Shown: positions 8,478 through 17,586, counted from the stretch's first letter. The stretch is 64,000 nucleotides of DNA from Phycisphaerae bacterium (GCA_027078365.1 JALWYQ010000010.1:101492-165491); one strand, 5' to 3'. A program made the numbers and translations. The notes: generated by a model from the sequence alone, not told the origin.

Positions 8478-8937
8478 TAATTTATAGAACCTTTTTTTCA
8501 TCATAAAGCATGAATGCAACAATTAAGGGACGCACCTACGGAGCTAATCTGTTTGTTGCATGTTGTAGTGTTACAAAGGTTATGCTCCTACGGAGCATTT
8601 GCGGCAGAGCCACAAGGAAATGCAACATTACAAAGATAGTGCTTCTATAAAGCAAGATCTGTATAGAATCCCGTAGGGATGCCACCTTTGTAACTCCGAA
8701 GGATATAACCCTCTCCCCTTCTAGCTCCAGAGGAGCGACATCTTTGTTAAAGGTTAAGGAGTCAAGCTCTCAAGTGTTATTCAACGCCACCTGCAATACC
8801 AAAGTCCATCGCCCCTTCATATCCTTCACGGCAAATAGATTTTTAAGATTTCAGGGTTTTTATAAAACAAGCTCTTCTATTTCGTTTCGTTTGCGCCTTC
8901 TGCGTCATTTGCGTTCCTTAGCGTTAATGCAGTTATT
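8478..8937. repeat. 460-base intergenic block of short palindromes and a dispersed repeat
   Basis: No gene was found. It begins with GAACCTTTTTTT 10 bases after the mutS stop (a half copy of the hairpin at 15741-15768). Then come CTACGGAGC (8538-), GCTCCTACGGAGC (8583-8595), CCCGTAGGG (about 8672-8680) and GCTCCAGAGGAGC (about 8725-8737), each a small inverted repeat, plus GTTGCAT/ATGCAAC facing each other. The right end (about 8867-8940) is a dispersed repeat shared with 44848-44910 in the opposite orientation. The look is that of REP-type or RAYT-mobilised intergenic elements. No transposase is present. Confidence 0.55.
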
Positions 8938-10998
8938 TTAAGCCTCCGGATAAAGCGTTAGATCTTTCCTGTAAGCTGTCTTGTAGTTAGGATTGTAGTG
9001 ATACGCTGAATAAATAAGCTGCGGGCCTTCTGCATCTCCTGGCAGATTCATCCAACGCAGGTGGTCTAGCATCTGGAGATAACCTTTTAAGAATTTGTAG
9101 TTCTTTTCTATTCTAGTGTTTAAATCATTTTTATTCCAACCTACAAACTTTCCATACTCGAGTTCTTTGCGCAGCTCTAGGAGTTGTTCATATTCTAGGC
9201 AAGCCTGCTCGGCCTCGAGGTAGCTTTTGTAAGTTTCTTTTTGCAGATAGTTCTCGATTGATACAGAGAAATGATAGGCAATACTATTTAACAGATTAAG
9301 ATATTTCGTTTGATACAATATCTCTTTATCAAAATAGTTTTTCTTGCTACCGCTAAGAATTGAAGACACTTCGCTGAGCTTAACAAGAAGAGCTTGCCAT
9401 TTTGGTTTATCTCCGGCAAATTTTTCTTTTAAGATGCTAATACCCTCTAGCAGGGTTGAGTGTTTTGTGAAACTTCCAATGAATGAGTTTGGCGCATCTT
9501 CATTGCGGCTATAGACTTGCTGCAATGTATAGCGTATAAGATTTGCGTAGTAGCTATCTTGGATAGCGTAATCGCTAAAATTCTCATCAAACAAAAATGG
9601 AAGGTGATAGAATTCCTTATAGAGCGCAGCCAAAACTCCGCTTTGCTCTGCGCCGTAGGTATCTTTGACAAACTCAAGATAGAAATAATCATTCTCTCTA
9701 TCCTTAACACTATCAAAATCATTCATATACTCAACAATCTGTTTGATGCCAAATATATGCTCTCGTATATTGCCAACATTAAGAACGATGTATTCTGTCA
9801 TATTCTTTTCGATGGCTTTTTTAAACTCACGGTGGAAGATCTCTGGCTTTATAGAGTTACAACGCTGCGAGCCTAGCCCATCAAACATTTGAACGTGCTG
9901 ATATATTCCATATACGTCTCTGTCATCATCAGGCAGAGCTACTACTCTATTAGAATCAGTGAAGGCACTATTGATATCGATATTGATATTGCCCATAAAG
10001 GTTGTTGGATGATTTTCAAAAACTCCAAAACCTGCATCGGCAAAGACAACAATCGTACCTTCAGGAACCTCCAAGAGCCCTTGCTTGTACATCGTTAGGA
10101 TCTCGCCCCAAAGATTTAAAACATATGGAAGATCATTGTCTAGCCTATATTCTTTGATTAACTCTACTTGAGTCTTTAGAACTTCATTAACTATCTTAGC
10201 CTTCTGAGTAAGCGGTGCATTTGAGTCGATAGATGGATCATCTGCCCAGAACGGTCTATCCAACAAACCTCTGAAATTAATAGTCCATAAAACTCTCTTG
10301 CCGACATGTCTTTTTAGAGCCTTTTTCCAATAGTTTATAATGTCATTTTTATTGGTTGACCATGAAAAGCTCACCCCGCGAGGCCAATACAAAGGAGCGC
10401 TGCCGAGCGGCTCTGCGTGGTGCTGTGAGATAATAAGCCCCATATCCGAAGCAAGCTTAATCTGCTCTTCATCCGGTAGAATATTTGTGCCTGGGATTAC
10501 ACAGTTGCACCCACAGCGCAGCATCATCTCGAAGATGTTTCTCATTACATCCATATTAAAGCCATGATAAGGGCTTCTCATCTTCCAACCGACTAGCAAA
10601 TCTTCATCGTTTAGAAAGAAACCACGAAAACGGAAAGTTCTCTTCTTTGAGGTGATCTCTGTGATTGGCAACTCAATATATTCAGTTGGAGCTGAAGCTA
10701 TCTCTGTAAAGTAATGATATGGAGATACATTGAGGAACGTTTCAGAAATATAATAAAGGCCATATATAAAAGATAGACTCGATGAACCGTAGATGTAAAT
10801 TCCTGCCTCGCTGATATCGATTCTATACTGTTCATCATCTAGAGAATCGTCATCTCTAAACTCTAGAGTAATCTGAGATGCCCCAGAATCCTTTGCTACA
10901 AGAAGACTCTTGCGCAAATCATTCTCAAAAGATTCAACTGCATAATCTAGTGCTAAATCAGCCCTATCATTTTTGACTTTTATATATCCAACTTTCAT
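8938..10998 (-). CDS. glycoside hydrolase family 115-like protein
   Basis: Resembles GH115 xylan alpha-1,2-glucuronidases: an N-terminal alpha/beta domain, then RGFFLNDEDL at about residues 125-134 (family RGIFINDE), a TIM-barrel part with MLRCGCNCVIPGTNILPD, MGLIISQHHAEPLG (family MG...HHEPM) and FRGLLDRPFW. The sequence is divergent and shorter (686 residues) than typical GH115 enzymes, and I see no signal peptide, so it may act on imported oligosaccharides in the cytosol. The start is set at 10998 because an AAAGAGAA ribosome site precedes that ATG; an upstream ATG at 11073 would add 25 residues. It diverges from the sialidase-like gene at 11168, suggesting shared control. Exact substrate unknown. 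Confidence 0.65.
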   Translation of the reverse strand: MKVGYIKVKNDRADLALDYAVESFENDLRKSLLVAKDSGASQITLEFRDDDSLDDEQYRIDISEAGIYIYGSSSLSFIYGLYYISETFLNVSPYHYFTEIASAPTEYIELPITEITSKKRTFRFRGFFLNDEDLLVGWKMRSPYHGFNMDVMRNIFEMMLRCGCNCVIPGTNILPDEEQIKLASDMGLIISQHHAEPLGSAPLYWPRGVSFSWSTNKNDIINYWKKALKRHVGKRVLWTINFRGLLDRPFWADDPSIDSNAPLTQKAKIVNEVLKTQVELIKEYRLDNDLPYVLNLWGEILTMYKQGLLEVPEGTIVVFADAGFGVFENHPTTFMGNINIDINSAFTDSNRVVALPDDDRDVYGIYQHVQMFDGLGSQRCNSIKPEIFHREFKKAIEKNMTEYIVLNVGNIREHIFGIKQIVEYMNDFDSVKDRENDYFYLEFVKDTYGAEQSGVLAALYKEFYHLPFLFDENFSDYAIQDSYYANLIRYTLQQVYSRNEDAPNSFIGSFTKHSTLLEGISILKEKFAGDKPKWQALLVKLSEVSSILSGSKKNYFDKEILYQTKYLNLLNSIAYHFSVSIENYLQKETYKSYLEAEQACLEYEQLLELRKELEYGKFVGWNKNDLNTRIEKNYKFLKGYLQMLDHLRWMNLPGDAEGPQLIYSAYHYNPNYKTAYRKDLTLYPEA

Positions 10999-11167
10999 AA
11001 TTTTCTCTTTGATTATATTATCAATAACTTTAATAGTTAACGCCATCATATATATATTGAGATGCCTAATCAAGTAAGTAATTACACTTGATTGTTGATG
11101 TTGCCAAGAGTATACTCCACTCGGATTGTTTAATACTAATTTATAGTTTAATTACCGAGCTAAAAGC

Positions 11168-12307
11168 ATGAAAATAGAGAGAATATTCCACTTTGAAAAA
11201 GAAAGTGAGCCTAATTATTTCCACCCCGCAATAAGCCCAATACCAGAAGGAATGCTTATGACACTGCAAATCTTCAACGGAGCTGGCGATACATACGGGC
11301 CTCCACTACAGGCCATATCAACCGACGATTGCGCAAGTTGGACTCAAGCAGAAGTAATACCGCCCTTAGATATGGTAAAGTTAGCTGAGGATGTTTACGA
11401 GGGAGTTGCAGACATACGCCCCTTTTACCATGAGAAGACCAATAGCACAATCGTGATAGGCTGCACCACTTTCTACGGATCAAAAAAACTCATAGAAGCA
11501 GACAAGAGCCTTCATCCAGAGAAATACTGCCAAAAACCAGTCTATACAATCAGAGACTCAAACGGTAATTACTCAGCAAGACAAGAGCTATCACACCCCT
11601 TCTTCAAAGACAACAAAAACTGGAGAGTTGCCTGCCCTCAGATCGAGATTTTGGAGAATGGTGACGTTATAATCCCAATTTATTACGCCGACCCAAACGA
11701 AAATAGAGAGTACTCTTGCTGCACAATGCTTTGTAGCTTCGATGGAAAAACTCTCAAAGAAAAGGAAGTTGGCGCAGCGGTTGAAGTAGAAGCAAAATAC
11801 GCAGTAGAGCCTTCAATCGTCAGATTCAAAGACAAATTCTATATGACGATAAGAGCAATGAACGACCACGGCTACGTGGCAACCTCAAGCGATGGACTAA
11901 ACTGGGACAAGGCAACCGCATGGAAATGGGACAACTCGGAAGATATACTCTTAGAATCAACGCAGCAGCATTGGATGCTTCTTGGCGATAAGATTTACCT
12001 AGTCTATACAAGACCAACCAAAGACAATGCCGATGTTAGGTGGAGCCGAGCTCCATTGTTTTTCGCGGAATTTGACCCTTCAAAAAAATGCCTAATTAAA
12101 TCAACAGAAGAAATCGCAGTACCAGTCATGCGTAAAGACGGAACCGCATACCTTATGGGCAATTTCCATGTTGCCAATATATCTAAAGAAAAAGCGATTA
12201 TCTCAGATGCGCCAATCTGGTTTGAGATAACAAAAGAGGCCTTTGTCGAAGATGACTATATCAGTGCGTATAATAATAAGGTAGTCATCGTGAAGGTTAG
12301 TCTTTAG
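11168..12307 (+). CDS. sialidase-like beta-propeller glycosidase
   Basis: 379-residue protein resembling cytoplasmic members of the exo-sialidase (BNR repeat / six-bladed propeller) superfamily. Visible blades include YGPPLQAISTDDCASWTQAE (Asp-box-like), DIRPFYHEKTNSTIVIG, VEPSIVRFKDKFYMTIRA and GYVATSSDGLNWDKATAW, a second Asp-box-type turn (S-x-D-G-x-x-W). No signal peptide. True sialidases need an Arg triad, which I cannot confirm by eye, so another exo-glycosidase activity is possible. The divergent GH115-like neighbour suggests a small glycan-use locus. The promoter region is the 169 bases between the two starts. Confidence 0.6.
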   Translation: MKIERIFHFEKESEPNYFHPAISPIPEGMLMTLQIFNGAGDTYGPPLQAISTDDCASWTQAEVIPPLDMVKLAEDVYEGVADIRPFYHEKTNSTIVIGCTTFYGSKKLIEADKSLHPEKYCQKPVYTIRDSNGNYSARQELSHPFFKDNKNWRVACPQIEILENGDVIIPIYYADPNENREYSCCTMLCSFDGKTLKEKEVGAAVEVEAKYAVEPSIVRFKDKFYMTIRAMNDHGYVATSSDGLNWDKATAWKWDNSEDILLESTQQHWMLLGDKIYLVYTRPTKDNADVRWSRAPLFFAEFDPSKKCLIKSTEEIAVPVMRKDGTAYLMGNFHVANISKEKAIISDAPIWFEITKEAFVEDDYISAYNNKVVIVKVSL

Positions 12308-12499
12308 GTTGATTAACGCTAAAAACGTTAAGAATGGCAATTTACCTTTACAAGCGTAGCTCAACCTTTCATTCGACCTAGAAAAGGTTCCTGACCAAAC
12401 TACAAAGAGGCCGCCCCCACGGGACTGGGAGGCTATGGCGATTTTTATCCCTTCGGGTTACAAAGACAACAAAAAAGGTTCCTGACCCCTTTAATTCAT
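12308..12499. repeat. intergenic repeat block with AAGGTTCCTGAC motifs
   Basis: Two copies of AAAAGGTTCCTGACC (12381-12395 and 12472-12486). The second continues CCCTTT, giving AAAGG...CCCTTT inverted ends 5 bases before the stop codon of the mgtC-like gene. It belongs to the gene-end palindrome family listed under findings. A CCCTTCGGG mini-hairpin lies between them at about 12449-12457. Confidence 0.5.
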
Positions 12500-13225
12500 C
12501 TACCCTTCAAGGCTACTAAACACGTCATAGCTGTAGAGAGCGACTTCGTCAAAACGCGCATCGTTGTGCCATTTTTCTAGAAAATTGTAATCGAGATATT
12601 TTTGAGATACCCTAAGTTTCAAAATCGCCTGACAGTTGTCATTCTGAGGCTTCCTCTTTATGGTTCTACTTTTAACCACAACATTTTTAGCCTCTAACTC
12701 AGAGATAACTTCATCGAGAAGATCGAGCCCGCCATTCCAATCCATACGCATTGTAAAATAGATATTCTTACTCAGAGGAAGAGTATGTAGGACGTAGAGA
12801 GAGAAAAGTATAAGTGCTGTGAGTGTTATAGAGATAACATAATAGCCAACTCCAACCGCGATACCTATGGCGGCAACCGCCCATATAGATGCTGCGGTTG
12901 TAAGCCCGCGTATGGAATCATTACTTTTTATAATAGCTCCAGCACCGAGAAAACCAACACCTGTGATTATTCCAGCGGCAATACGGGCTGGGTCCATTCG
13001 GATAACAGAACTAGAATCAATATTGTATTGGGTGAACATACGATCAAAAACTATCGTAACCGCCGCAGAGCCAATACAGACAAGAATATTTGTACGAAGC
13101 CCCGCAACTCGGCCTCTAAGTTGCCTCTCCATACCGACAAGACCGCCAAGTAGCATTGCCACAAGTATTCTAATTATGTATATATTGTCCAACTCAACTG
13201 CATCAACTATATTTTTAATATCCAT
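12500..13225 (-). CDS. MgtC/SapB-family membrane protein
   Basis: 241-residue inner-membrane protein of the MgtC/SapB family. The conserved N-terminal membrane domain shows LVAMLLGGLVGMERQ, GRVAGLRTNILVCIGSAA and ITGVGFLGAGAIIKS with GLTTAASIWAVAAIGIAVG, about five transmembrane helices to residue 150. A soluble C-terminal domain (about 155-241) is ACT-like in the family. Family members are tied to low-magnesium adaptation and virulence in Salmonella and Mycobacterium; the molecular role is still debated. A GGAG ribosome site lies 8 bases upstream of the ATG. It stands as a single gene. Confidence 0.9.
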   Translation of the reverse strand: MDIKNIVDAVELDNIYIIRILVAMLLGGLVGMERQLRGRVAGLRTNILVCIGSAAVTIVFDRMFTQYNIDSSSVIRMDPARIAAGIITGVGFLGAGAIIKSNDSIRGLTTAASIWAVAAIGIAVGVGYYVISITLTALILFSLYVLHTLPLSKNIYFTMRMDWNGGLDLLDEVISELEAKNVVVKSRTIKRKPQNDNCQAILKLRVSQKYLDYNFLEKWHNDARFDEVALYSYDVFSSLEG

Positions 13226-13538
13226 ATAAACTCCAATAACCTCTTTTCTAAGACACTAGAGAAACTGTCAACTTCGTAATTTTATCTGTCAGATTTATCA
13301 AACACAACAGTAACTAAATCGTCAAAATTAGACGGTTAAGATTAGCTCAATATTACGGAAACATTGGTTCTGTTTTTGTTTTTTTACCGCAAATACAATA
13401 AAGACTCACAACGAAGAAACATTCTCGCCCTTAATTCGCAAAATTCCAGTCTTTTTGTTTTAAAGACTACCTTATGTGATGCTATAATGCACCAGATTTG
13501 ACATACGAACATAAAATATCGGTTACAGTTTATGGAAA
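13226..13538. other. 313-base divergent intergenic region (mgtC-like / recJ)
   Basis: Contains the leaders of both divergent genes and a recJ promoter candidate at 13480-13488. Otherwise AT-rich, with no open frame or repeat I can recognise. Confidence 0.4.
13460..13488 (+). promoter_or_regulatory. extended -10 promoter candidate for recJ
   Basis: TGCTATAAT (13480-13488) gives a perfect TATAAT with the TGN extension. TTAAAG, 17 bases upstream, is a poor -35, as expected for an extended -10 promoter. Transcription would start about 45 bases before the recJ ATG. Confidence 0.5.
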
Positions 13539-15293
13539 ATGCGGATGCGATTTGCTGCAAGGATGCAAAAATTAAGTAAGAAATGGGTTATCGCTCCTTC
13601 TAAGCCAGAAGAGTCCAAAGCGCTTGCGCAGCAATTAAATACAAGCACCATTGTTGCCCAGATACTTCTCAACCGAAACATTAGAGATTTAGAAGTTGCC
13701 AAGAAGTTCATCAATCCCAAACTCACCGACATATTAGAGCCATCCCTCATGCCTGGTGTCGAAAAGGCAGTTGATAGGATTTTAGAAGCTTTAGCAGCAA
13801 ATGAGAAAATCACCATCTACGGCGACTACGATGTTGACGGTATAACCTCAACATCAATACTGTGGCATCTATTTAAAATGCTTGGGGCAAACGTCGATTA
13901 CTACATTCCCCACCGCATAGAAGAGGGTTACGGATTAAATATTGAATCAATTAAAGAGATTGCCAAGACAAAGACAAAGCTCATAATCACGGTGGATTGT
14001 GGAGTTACCGCTATAAATGAGGTAAATCTCGCCAAATCCCTTGGCATCGAGATGATAATCACAGACCATCACGAGCCTTCAAGAGAATTACCAGATGCCC
14101 TTGCAATAGTACATCCATTATTAGATAACTACCCAAACCCGCAATCTGCCGGCGCAATGGTGGCGTTTAAACTAGCTTGGGCAGTAAGTAATCGCTATAA
14201 AGAAGATACGAAACTCTACCCAAAACTCAGGGAGTTCTTATTAAATGCCACAAATTTGGCAATGCTAGGAACAATCTCAGATGTTATGGATTTAGTTGGC
14301 GAGAACCGCTCGCTTGCCCATTACGGCCTAAACGCAATGCCATCATCAAAACTTCCTGGCATTAGAGCTCTACTTAACGCAAACGGACTTGATGGCAAAA
14401 ACCTTGATAGTGAATCAGTCGCTTTTGGTATTGCCCCTATGCTAAATGCCGCAGGAAGAATGGGACATGCCCGCTTGGCAGTTGAACTACTCACAAGCGA
14501 TAACGATTTGCGCAGCATCCGTATTGTCGAATACCTCAAACAACAAAACACAAAGAGACGCTCAACCGAGAAGAAGATATTCAAGCAGGCTAGTGAGCTG
14601 ATTGCTGCCCATAAGCTTGACCACCCAGATAACAGAAGCATTGTTTTGTCTAGTGAAGACTGGCATCAGGGAGTTATAGGCATTGTTGCCTCTAGGGTGA
14701 TAGAAAAGTACTACCGCCCTACTATTATGTTAAATTCTTCAAACGGAGTAAGTGTTGGCTCGGCAAGAAGTATCGAAGGGTTTAATATCCTAAACGCAAT
14801 CGAGGCTTGCAAAGAACATTTAATTAGCTTTGGTGGTCATGCCATGGCTGCAGGGTTGCAAATTGAGACAAAAAAGATTGCTGACTTTGCAGTGGCATTT
14901 GAAGAATACACGAAAGAAAACTTACGAGAGAACGAGATTGAATCCAAACTCTACATCGATGGAGAATACCCTCTAAGCACGTTCAACATAAGACTAATCG
15001 AAGAACTCAACAAGCTTGGCCCATTTGGAAAGGCAAATCCAAAACCTATCTTTGCTACCCGTGCGGTTGAACTAGTTGGAAAACCGCGGACTGTCGGAGC
15101 CAAAGGCGAACATCTGCAGATAACAATAAGAGACAACACCAACACTCTGCGCTGTATTGGTTTTAGAATGGGCAATCTTGATAAGAGATTGCAAGAGGCG
15201 GATTTCTTTAGTATTGCATACGAACCACAGATAAATGAATACAACGGTTCAAGAACCGTTCAGCTAGTTTTAACCGATATAAAATTTGAGTGA
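13539..15293 (+). CDS. recJ: single-stranded-DNA-specific 5'-3' exonuclease RecJ
   Basis: Acts in RecF-pathway recombination and mismatch/base-excision repair. DHH-family motifs: I YGDYDVDGITSTSILW, II ITVDCGV, III MIITDHHEP, then the DHHA1 domain with SVGSARSIEGFNI and SFGGHAMAAGLQ, and an OB-fold C-terminus. 584 residues is typical. The start could be the ATG at 13539 or the ATG at 13563, which has AAGG just before it; both leave the conserved core untouched. The thioesterase gene begins within 1-7 bases of its stop, so the two are co-transcribed. Confidence 0.95.
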   Translation: MRMRFAARMQKLSKKWVIAPSKPEESKALAQQLNTSTIVAQILLNRNIRDLEVAKKFINPKLTDILEPSLMPGVEKAVDRILEALAANEKITIYGDYDVDGITSTSILWHLFKMLGANVDYYIPHRIEEGYGLNIESIKEIAKTKTKLIITVDCGVTAINEVNLAKSLGIEMIITDHHEPSRELPDALAIVHPLLDNYPNPQSAGAMVAFKLAWAVSNRYKEDTKLYPKLREFLLNATNLAMLGTISDVMDLVGENRSLAHYGLNAMPSSKLPGIRALLNANGLDGKNLDSESVAFGIAPMLNAAGRMGHARLAVELLTSDNDLRSIRIVEYLKQQNTKRRSTEKKIFKQASELIAAHKLDHPDNRSIVLSSEDWHQGVIGIVASRVIEKYYRPTIMLNSSNGVSVGSARSIEGFNILNAIEACKEHLISFGGHAMAAGLQIETKKIADFAVAFEEYTKENLRENEIESKLYIDGEYPLSTFNIRLIEELNKLGPFGKANPKPIFATRAVELVGKPRTVGAKGEHLQITIRDNTNTLRCIGFRMGNLDKRLQEADFFSIAYEPQINEYNGSRTVQLVLTDIKFE

Positions 15294-15299
15294 TTGAAA

Positions 15300-15695
15300 A
15301 TGATAAAAGAGATTATAACTCCAGCCCTATACGACACTGATGCACTTGGCCATATAAATAACTGCACACTTGCAAGATGGTTTGAACAGGCAAGAAACCC
15401 CTTCTTTAAGATGTTTATCCCACTTGAGGAGGCAAAGCTTACCGAATGGAACTTGATAATGGCAAGAACAGAATACAACTTTATGGCTGAGATTTTCTTG
15501 GGGCAAGATGTTGAAGTTAGAAGTTTTATCGAAAAAATTGGCAACTCATCACTAACAACCTATCAGCAACTCTGGCAAAGAGGTATTCTCTGCGCAGATG
15601 GCAAAGCTATCATGGTACATTACGATTTCAAAAATAAATGCTCCGTAACCATTCCAGATGATATAAGAGAAAAACTCAGCCAACATCTAAAATAG
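15300..15695 (+). CDS. 4-hydroxybenzoyl-CoA thioesterase / YbgC-family acyl-CoA thioesterase
   Basis: Hot-dog-fold thioester hydrolase of 131 residues. The family active-site segment is YDTDALGHINNCTLARWFEQAR near the N-terminus, where the Asp-x-x-Gly-His-x-Asn-Asn pattern carries the catalytic Asp. MARTEYNFMAEIFLGQDVEV is the following conserved strand-turn. An in-frame TTG at 15294, immediately after the recJ stop, would add two residues; I prefer the ATG at 15300. The substrate cannot be told; YbgC relatives act on short acyl-CoAs at the membrane. Confidence 0.82.
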   Translation: MIKEIITPALYDTDALGHINNCTLARWFEQARNPFFKMFIPLEEAKLTEWNLIMARTEYNFMAEIFLGQDVEVRSFIEKIGNSSLTTYQQLWQRGILCADGKAIMVHYDFKNKCSVTIPDDIREKLSQHLK

Positions 15696-15740
15696 CTACA
15701 TTAAGAATCGCTCTAATAATTGCTTTTGAGTAGCAAGTAG

Positions 15741-15768
15741 AACCTTTTTGTCATCCGGCAAAAAGGTT
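15741..15768. terminator. perfect 10-bp hairpin between convergent genes
   Basis: AACCTTTTTG (15741-15750) and CAAAAAGGTT (15759-15768) flank an 8-base loop. It lies between the convergent thioesterase and exoribonuclease genes and contains its own T and A runs, so it can serve as a terminator on either strand. Its arms share AAAAAGGTTC with the gene-end repeats at 12381 and 12472. Confidence 0.55.
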
Positions 15769-15801
15769 CGCTTGAGAGCCAAATGAATTGTTGGAGGTTC
15801 C

Positions 15802-16782
15802 TTACTCCTTATTCATCACCTTTGTGCGTAGATATCTCGTGCCGGCACTTATGCTAAGCGGCTTCCAATTTGTCCATTCATCGTCGGCACCATCATGTAG
15901 CTGCGCATCCTCAACAAAATTCATCTTAGCATCTAAATCGTCAATATAATTAACCATCAATGCCTCTGGAGTCGCAGGAAGTTTTGGAGAGCCAAATTCA
16001 TACTTACCGTGATGAGAGAGGATGATGTGTGTTAGATTGTCAAGAACAGCCTTATCGATTTCAATACCTTTATCTAACAAGAGATCCGCCTTTTGATCTA
16101 GCATTATCGCTGCCTGTACAATATGGCCCAATAGCTGCCCTGTCGTTGTGTAACTAAACGCCAAGTCGTACGACAATTCTGAAGTTTTACATATATCGTG
16201 CAGGAAGATTCCAGCTAGGACAAGGTCTGCCTGAACATTTGGATACAAAGGCAAAATGCGCACCGCAACCTCTAACATATTGTGGGTATGCTCTAAAAGA
16301 CCTCCAATATATGCATGGTGCATTTTAACCGCAGCGGGAGCCTTGCAGAATTTCTGCATCAATTCTTTATCCGAAAGAAACTCTCTAAGCAGAGCCTTGA
16401 GATTACCATCCTGTATTTGAGCAAGATTTTGCTTTAGCTCGGCAAACATCGTTGGAATGTCTTTAGATGTTTTAGGCAGAAAATCTTCGATGTTAACCTC
16501 TTTAGGATCAACGACTTCTACTTCGTTAGCAACGATCTGCATATTCCCTTGATAGAGTTCTGTCTTGGCTTTAACCCTCACAAAGCCCTCTTTGGGAATT
16601 GAATCGTACAACTCCTGTGTCGCATTCCAAACTCGGCAATTTACTTTACCAGTTTTGTCAGAAAGAAACATGGCAATATAAAAATCTCCCCTCGTCGTAT
16701 TTCTAAGAACGGGTTGAGTTACCATGTAAGTATCATTAAGAAACATCCCTGCTTTCAGATCTGCTATATATTGATGTTCCAT
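15802..16782 (-). CDS. YhaM-family 3'-5' exoribonuclease (OB fold plus HD domain)
   Basis: 326-residue protein with an N-terminal OB-type nucleic-acid-binding domain (about 10-100: FYIAMFLSDKTGKVNCRVWN, VRVKAKTELYQGNMQI) and a C-terminal HD metal phosphohydrolase domain (HHAYIGGLLEHT, then GIFLHDICK, then ILSHHGKYEFGSP). This order is that of Bacillus YhaM/Staphylococcus CBF1, which degrade RNA and DNA from the 3' end. The start at 16782 is chosen because GGAG lies 8 bases upstream; a TTG at 16794 would overlap that ribosome site. Single-gene unit. Confidence 0.88.
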   Translation of the reverse strand: MEHQYIADLKAGMFLNDTYMVTQPVLRNTTRGDFYIAMFLSDKTGKVNCRVWNATQELYDSIPKEGFVRVKAKTELYQGNMQIVANEVEVVDPKEVNIEDFLPKTSKDIPTMFAELKQNLAQIQDGNLKALLREFLSDKELMQKFCKAPAAVKMHHAYIGGLLEHTHNMLEVAVRILPLYPNVQADLVLAGIFLHDICKTSELSYDLAFSYTTTGQLLGHIVQAAIMLDQKADLLLDKGIEIDKAVLDNLTHIILSHHGKYEFGSPKLPATPEALMVNYIDDLDAKMNFVEDAQLHDGADDEWTNWKPLSISAGTRYLRTKVMNKE

Positions 16783-17085
16783 TAAAAACTCCAATGCATA
16801 TATATTTGATGAAATCTATCGTTTAATTTTAAGATGATTTTGAAACAGCCCAAGTATTATATCGGACTTAAAAAAATGTAAAAGCAAAATAGTTGATTAT
16901 TGAAGAATTACGCACGGCCGATAATAACTGCCCTAAGGGGGAAATTTCGTACGAAAACGATTTATGCAATCTATAAGATACTGCTAGAGATACAAAATAT
17001 TATTTTTTTTGAATCTCAAAGTTATGCAACAAGATTAAAACGTCGAACACAATGGCGTAATTGTTTTTGAAAATAAGGAGATGAC
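16783..17085. other. 303-base intergenic region (exoribonuclease / cheW)
   Basis: Divergent spacer. It holds a sigma-28-type -10 octamer at 16917-16924 and a long 5' leader for cheW ending in AAGGAG. CCCTAAGGGGG at 16932-16942 is a small inverted repeat. No coding sequence was seen. Confidence 0.4.
16917..16924 (+). promoter_or_regulatory. sigma-28-type -10 element upstream of cheW
   Basis: Exact GCCGATAA octamer 161 bases upstream of cheW, a gene class commonly read by flagellar sigma-28. No clear TAAA stands 15 bases upstream (the sequence there is TATT), so the -35 is weak or absent. Confidence 0.35.
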
Positions 17086-17559
17086 ATGAACGCTGAATCA
17101 TTAATTAGAACCGATGGTAAGTTCCTAACATTTGCCTTAGGAGAAGAAGAATACGGCTTTGAGATATTAAAAGTCAGAGAAATCTTCGGGCTTACTAGCA
17201 TAACACCAATACCCCGCACACCAGCTCATATCAAGGGTGTTATAAACTTGCGTGGTCAGGTGATACCGGTATTAGACCTAAGGGTTAAGTTTGGCATGAT
17301 GGAAGTGGAGCCAACAGACCAGACCTGTATTATCGTTGTCGAGACTGAGCTTGGCGGCAAGATTGTATCAACTGGCATTATCGTTGATAAAGTTAGTGAA
17401 GTTCAGAATATCTCAAGCGAAGACGTAGATCCTGCTCCAGAGTTCGGTTCTATGGTCGAAACAGAGTATATCTTGGGTATTGGCAAGATTAATGGTACAG
17501 TGAAGATTCTTCTAGATATAGACAAAATTCTAGACATCAACGAACTAAGCATGATGTAA
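17086..17559 (+). CDS. cheW: chemotaxis coupling protein CheW
   Basis: 157-residue adaptor that links methyl-accepting receptors to the CheA kinase at the inner membrane. CheW signatures: FLTFALGEEEYGFEILKVREIFG, ITPIPRTPAHIKGVINLRGQVIPVLDLR and GIIVDKVSEV, ending in a KILLDIDKIL strand. Excellent ribosome site (AAGGAG, 6 bases before the ATG). It is isolated: no cheA or receptor gene adjoins it. A sigma-28-type -10 lies upstream, which would tie it to the flagellar regulon with flgM. Confidence 0.96.
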   Translation: MNAESLIRTDGKFLTFALGEEEYGFEILKVREIFGLTSITPIPRTPAHIKGVINLRGQVIPVLDLRVKFGMMEVEPTDQTCIIVVETELGGKIVSTGIIVDKVSEVQNISSEDVDPAPEFGSMVETEYILGIGKINGTVKILLDIDKILDINELSMM

Positions 17560-17586
17560 AAAAATCTAAAATGCATACTCAAAAGA

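Noticed and set aside
8744..8941. 65-codon plus-strand frame behind mutS
   Set aside because: Lies in the dispersed repeat block and has no protein-like features.
9517..9876. Plus-strand 119-codon frame inside the GH115-like gene
   Set aside because: Antisense shadow of a well-supported coding region.
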